From: Calliopsis andreniformis
Lineage: Eukaryota; Arthropoda; Insecta; Hymenoptera; Andrenidae
Length of the DNA: 64,000 nt
Direction of reading: 5' to 3'
Assembly (NCBI RefSeq): GCF_051401765.1
Contig: NW_027480493.1
Coordinates: forward strand, 1,488,001-1,552,000
Part shown: positions 62,131 to 64,000 of the stretch, in pieces
Layout: the number at the start of each line of letters is the position of its first letter
How positions within the stretch are numbered: position 1 is the first letter of the stretch
Notes under the pieces: generated by a model
The model's database searches: none
Told to the model about the DNA's origin: nothing
Seen by the model: only the letters and a program-made list of their open reading frames with translations
Position numbers and translations under genes: made by a program

Positions 62131-64000
62131 GATCGAGGATTGATGATTGAGTATTGAGGACTGAAGATTGAGGATTGAGGTTTGAGGATTGAGGATTGAG
62201 GATTGAGGATTGAAGATTGAGTATTGGGGACTGAGTGTTGAGGGTTGAGTTATGAGAATTGATGTTTGTGGATAGATATTTGAAGATTGCATATTGAGCA
62301 TTGAGTATTGAAAACTGTGAATTGATGATATTCTATTGAGGATTGAGAATTGACAACTGATTGTTGAGGACTGAGGGCTGAAGATTGAGGATTCAGGATT
62401 GGGAATTCAGAATTGATGATTGAGGACTGAGGACTGAGGGTTGAAGATAGAGTATTGAGGATTGAAGATTGAGGATTAAGGATTGAGGAATGGGGATTGA
62501 GGATCTAGGACTGAAAATTGATTATTGAGGGTTGAAGATTGAGGATTGAGGATTGAGGATTGAGAATTGAGAATTGAGGATAAGGACTGAGGGTTGAGGA
62601 TTGAGGTTTGAGGAATGAGGATTCAGGATTGAGGATTGAGGATTGAAGATTGAGTATTGATGATTGAAGATTGAGGATTGAGGATTGAGGGTTGAGGATT
62701 GAGGACGAGGACTGACAGTTGGGGTTGTGGTTTGAGGATTGAGGTTTGAGGATTGAGAATTGAGGATGAGAACTGAGGTTTGAGGATTGAGGTTTGAGGA
62801 ATGCGGATTGAGGATTGAGGATTGAGGATTGGGGACTGAGTGTTGAGGGTTGAGTTATGAGAATTGATGTTTGTGGATAGATATTTGAAGATTGCAGATT
62901 GAGCATTGAGTATTGAAAACTGTGAATTGATGATATTCTATTGAGGATTGAGAATTGACATCTGATTGTTGAGGACTGAGGGCTGAAGATTGAGGATTCA
63001 GGATTGGGAATTCAGAATTGATGATTGAGGACTGAGGACTGAGTGTTGAAGATAGAGTATTGAGGATTGAAGATTGAGGATTGAGGTTTGAGGATTGAGG
63101 ATTGAGGATTGAGGATTGAAGATTGAGGATTGGGGACTGAGTGTTGAGGGTTGAGTTATGAGAATTGATGTTTGTGGATAGATATTTGAAGATTGCAGAT
63201 TGAGCATTGAGTATTGAAAACTGTGAATTGATGATATTCTATTGAGGATTGAGAATTGACAACTGATTGTTGAGGACTGAGGGCTGAAGACTGAGGATTC
63301 AGGATTGGGAATTCAGAATTGATGATTGAGGACTGAGGACTGAGGGTTGAAGATAGAGTATTGAGGATTGAAGATTGAGGATTAAGGATTGAGGATTGGG
63401 GATTGAGGATCTAGGACTGAAAATTGATTATTGAGGGTTGAAGATTGAGGATTGAGGATTGAGGATTGAGAATTGAGAATTGAGGATAAGGACTGAGGGT
63501 TGAGGATTGAGGTTTGAGGAATGAGGATTGAGGATTGAGGATTGAGGATTGAAGATTGAGTATTGAGGATTGAAGATTGAGGATTGAGGACTGAGGATTG
63601 AGGATTGAGTATTGAGGATTGATGATTGAGTATTGAGGACTGAAGATTGAGGATTGAGGTTTGAGGATTGAGGATTGAGGATTGATGACTGAGGATTGAG
63701 GATTGAGGATTGAGCACTGATAATTGAAGATTGAGGACTGGAGATTGAGTATTGAAATTGACGATTGAGGATTGTGGATTGAGGATTGAGGATTGAACAT
63801 TGAGGACTGAGTGTTGAGGGTTGAGTGATGAGAATTGATGTTTGTGGATAGAGGTTTGAAGATTGCAGATTGAGTATTGAGTTTTGAAAACTGTGAATTG
63901 AGGATATTCTATTGAGGATTCAGGGTTGACATCTGATTGTTGAGGAGTGAGGGCTTGAGATTGAGGATGCAGGGTTGAGGATTCAGGATTGAGGTTTGAG
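62131..64000 (+). repeat. Right-edge copy of the 56.0-57.6 kb region with a 301-bp insertion
   Basis: M1 anchors 62352 and 62957 pair with 56248 and 56853 (offset 6,104). M1 anchor 63258 pairs with 56853 at offset 6,405, a difference of 301 bases (43 heptamers). One short M1-bearing unit has therefore been duplicated here. M1 63928 pairs with 57549. The window ends inside this repeat, so the true extent is not known. Confidence 0.82.

Larger units (their letters stand above)
1..64000 (+). repeat. Giant heptamer satellite array, consensus GAGGATT
   Basis: Every line of the window reads as tandem seven-base units with consensus GAGGATT, and both window edges lie inside the array. Within a unit the triplet TGA (in TTGA) is the most constant part. 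The GGAT positions vary among a recurring set: GAAGATT, GAGTATT, GAATATT, GAGAATT, GAGGACT, GAGGTTT, GAGGGTT, GATGATT, GGGGATT, GTGGATT, CAGGATT and AAAGATT. Occasional six-base units (GGATGA, GGACGA) shift the register by one. The consensus has 3 G, 2 A and 2 T and no C, so the strand asymmetry is extreme and is kept from end to end without any inversion. Heptamer satellites are known from eukaryotes, for example in Drosophila, but I do not recognise this sequence as a named family. No gene, RNA gene or mobile element interrupts it. Its function is unknown. Confidence 0.97.

Noticed and set aside
3029..63965. CRISPR array with M1 as the direct repeat
   Set aside because: The repeat is 196 bp, spacing ranges from about 250 to over 3,800 bp, and the intervening DNA is the same heptamer satellite rather than unique spacers. 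No cas gene is present.
1..64000. Telomere repeat array
   Set aside because: TTGAGGA resembles G-rich telomere units in size and strand bias, but it does not match telomere repeats I know (TTTAGGG, TTAGGG, TTAGG, TCAGG). The high divergence and kilobase-scale higher-order structure are unlike a telomerase product.
1..64000. Triplex (H-DNA) forming mirror repeat
   Set aside because: The unit contains two T per seven bases on the purine-rich strand, so there is no long uninterrupted homopurine tract.
1..64000. Human satellite II/III (GGAAT)n relative
   Set aside because: That unit is five bases; the consistent period here is seven, and GGATT is not GGAAT or its complement.

Overview
All 64 kb of this window is one tandem-repeat array. 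I find no single-copy sequence and no credible protein-coding gene, tRNA, rRNA, insertion sequence or CRISPR array on either strand. The basic unit is a heptamer, read on the + strand as GAGGATT (equally TTGAGGA). It is decorated with a limited set of variants such as GAAGATT, GAGTATT, GAGAATT, GAGGACT, GAGGTTT, GAGGGTT, GATGATT, GGGGATT and CAGGATT. The orientation never changes: the + strand is rich in G, A and T and almost free of C except in variant units. The organism cannot be identified. Megabase-scale satellites of this kind are typical of eukaryotic heterochromatin (centromeric, subtelomeric or sex-chromosome), but no flanking gene or unique sequence proves this, and an unusual prokaryotic or assembly-derived repeat is not excluded.

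Many apparent minus-strand reading frames exist because the reverse complement AATCCTC has no stop codon in any frame and 7 is not a multiple of 3. All three frames therefore read the same seven-residue cycle N-P-Q-S-S-I-L. The + strand instead meets TGA every 21 bases in every frame. These frames overlap one another in different phases, recur wherever the DNA is duplicated, and start and stop only where chance variant heptamers occur. They are not annotated as genes.

The array has higher-order structure. A 196-bp module (28 heptamers, called M1 here) has many fixed substitutions and recurs about 51 times, always in the same orientation. It is absent from the first 3 kb and dense in the last 8 kb. 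Related modules carry an EcoRI-type GAATTC: M2 (7 copies), M3 (10 copies) and M4 (10 copies, with a perfect 7-4-7 inverted repeat). Another marker, R, recurs about ten times.

Layout. 1-1.1 kb: plain heptamers and a 272-bp tandem repeat. 1.9-6.8 kb: 642-bp-offset and 3,248-bp-offset duplications. 6.9-11.2 kb: R-containing blocks, of which 8.14-11.2 kb is repeated at 29.16-32.2 kb. 11.5-15.2 kb: two local duplications (788 bp; 1,298/1,187 bp). 17.2-25.2 kb: a large composite block that reappears in shortened form inside both halves of an 8.4-kb head-to-tail duplication at 38.45-55.28 kb. 25.8-27.8 kb: repeated at 59.4-61.3 kb. 32-38.4 kb: a mosaic of R and M1 blocks. 55.3-64 kb: a dense mosaic of about 1.15-kb units and chimeric junctions. 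This is the pattern expected from repeated unequal exchange and conversion. All offsets were read by eye from shared rare variants and are not from an alignment program.
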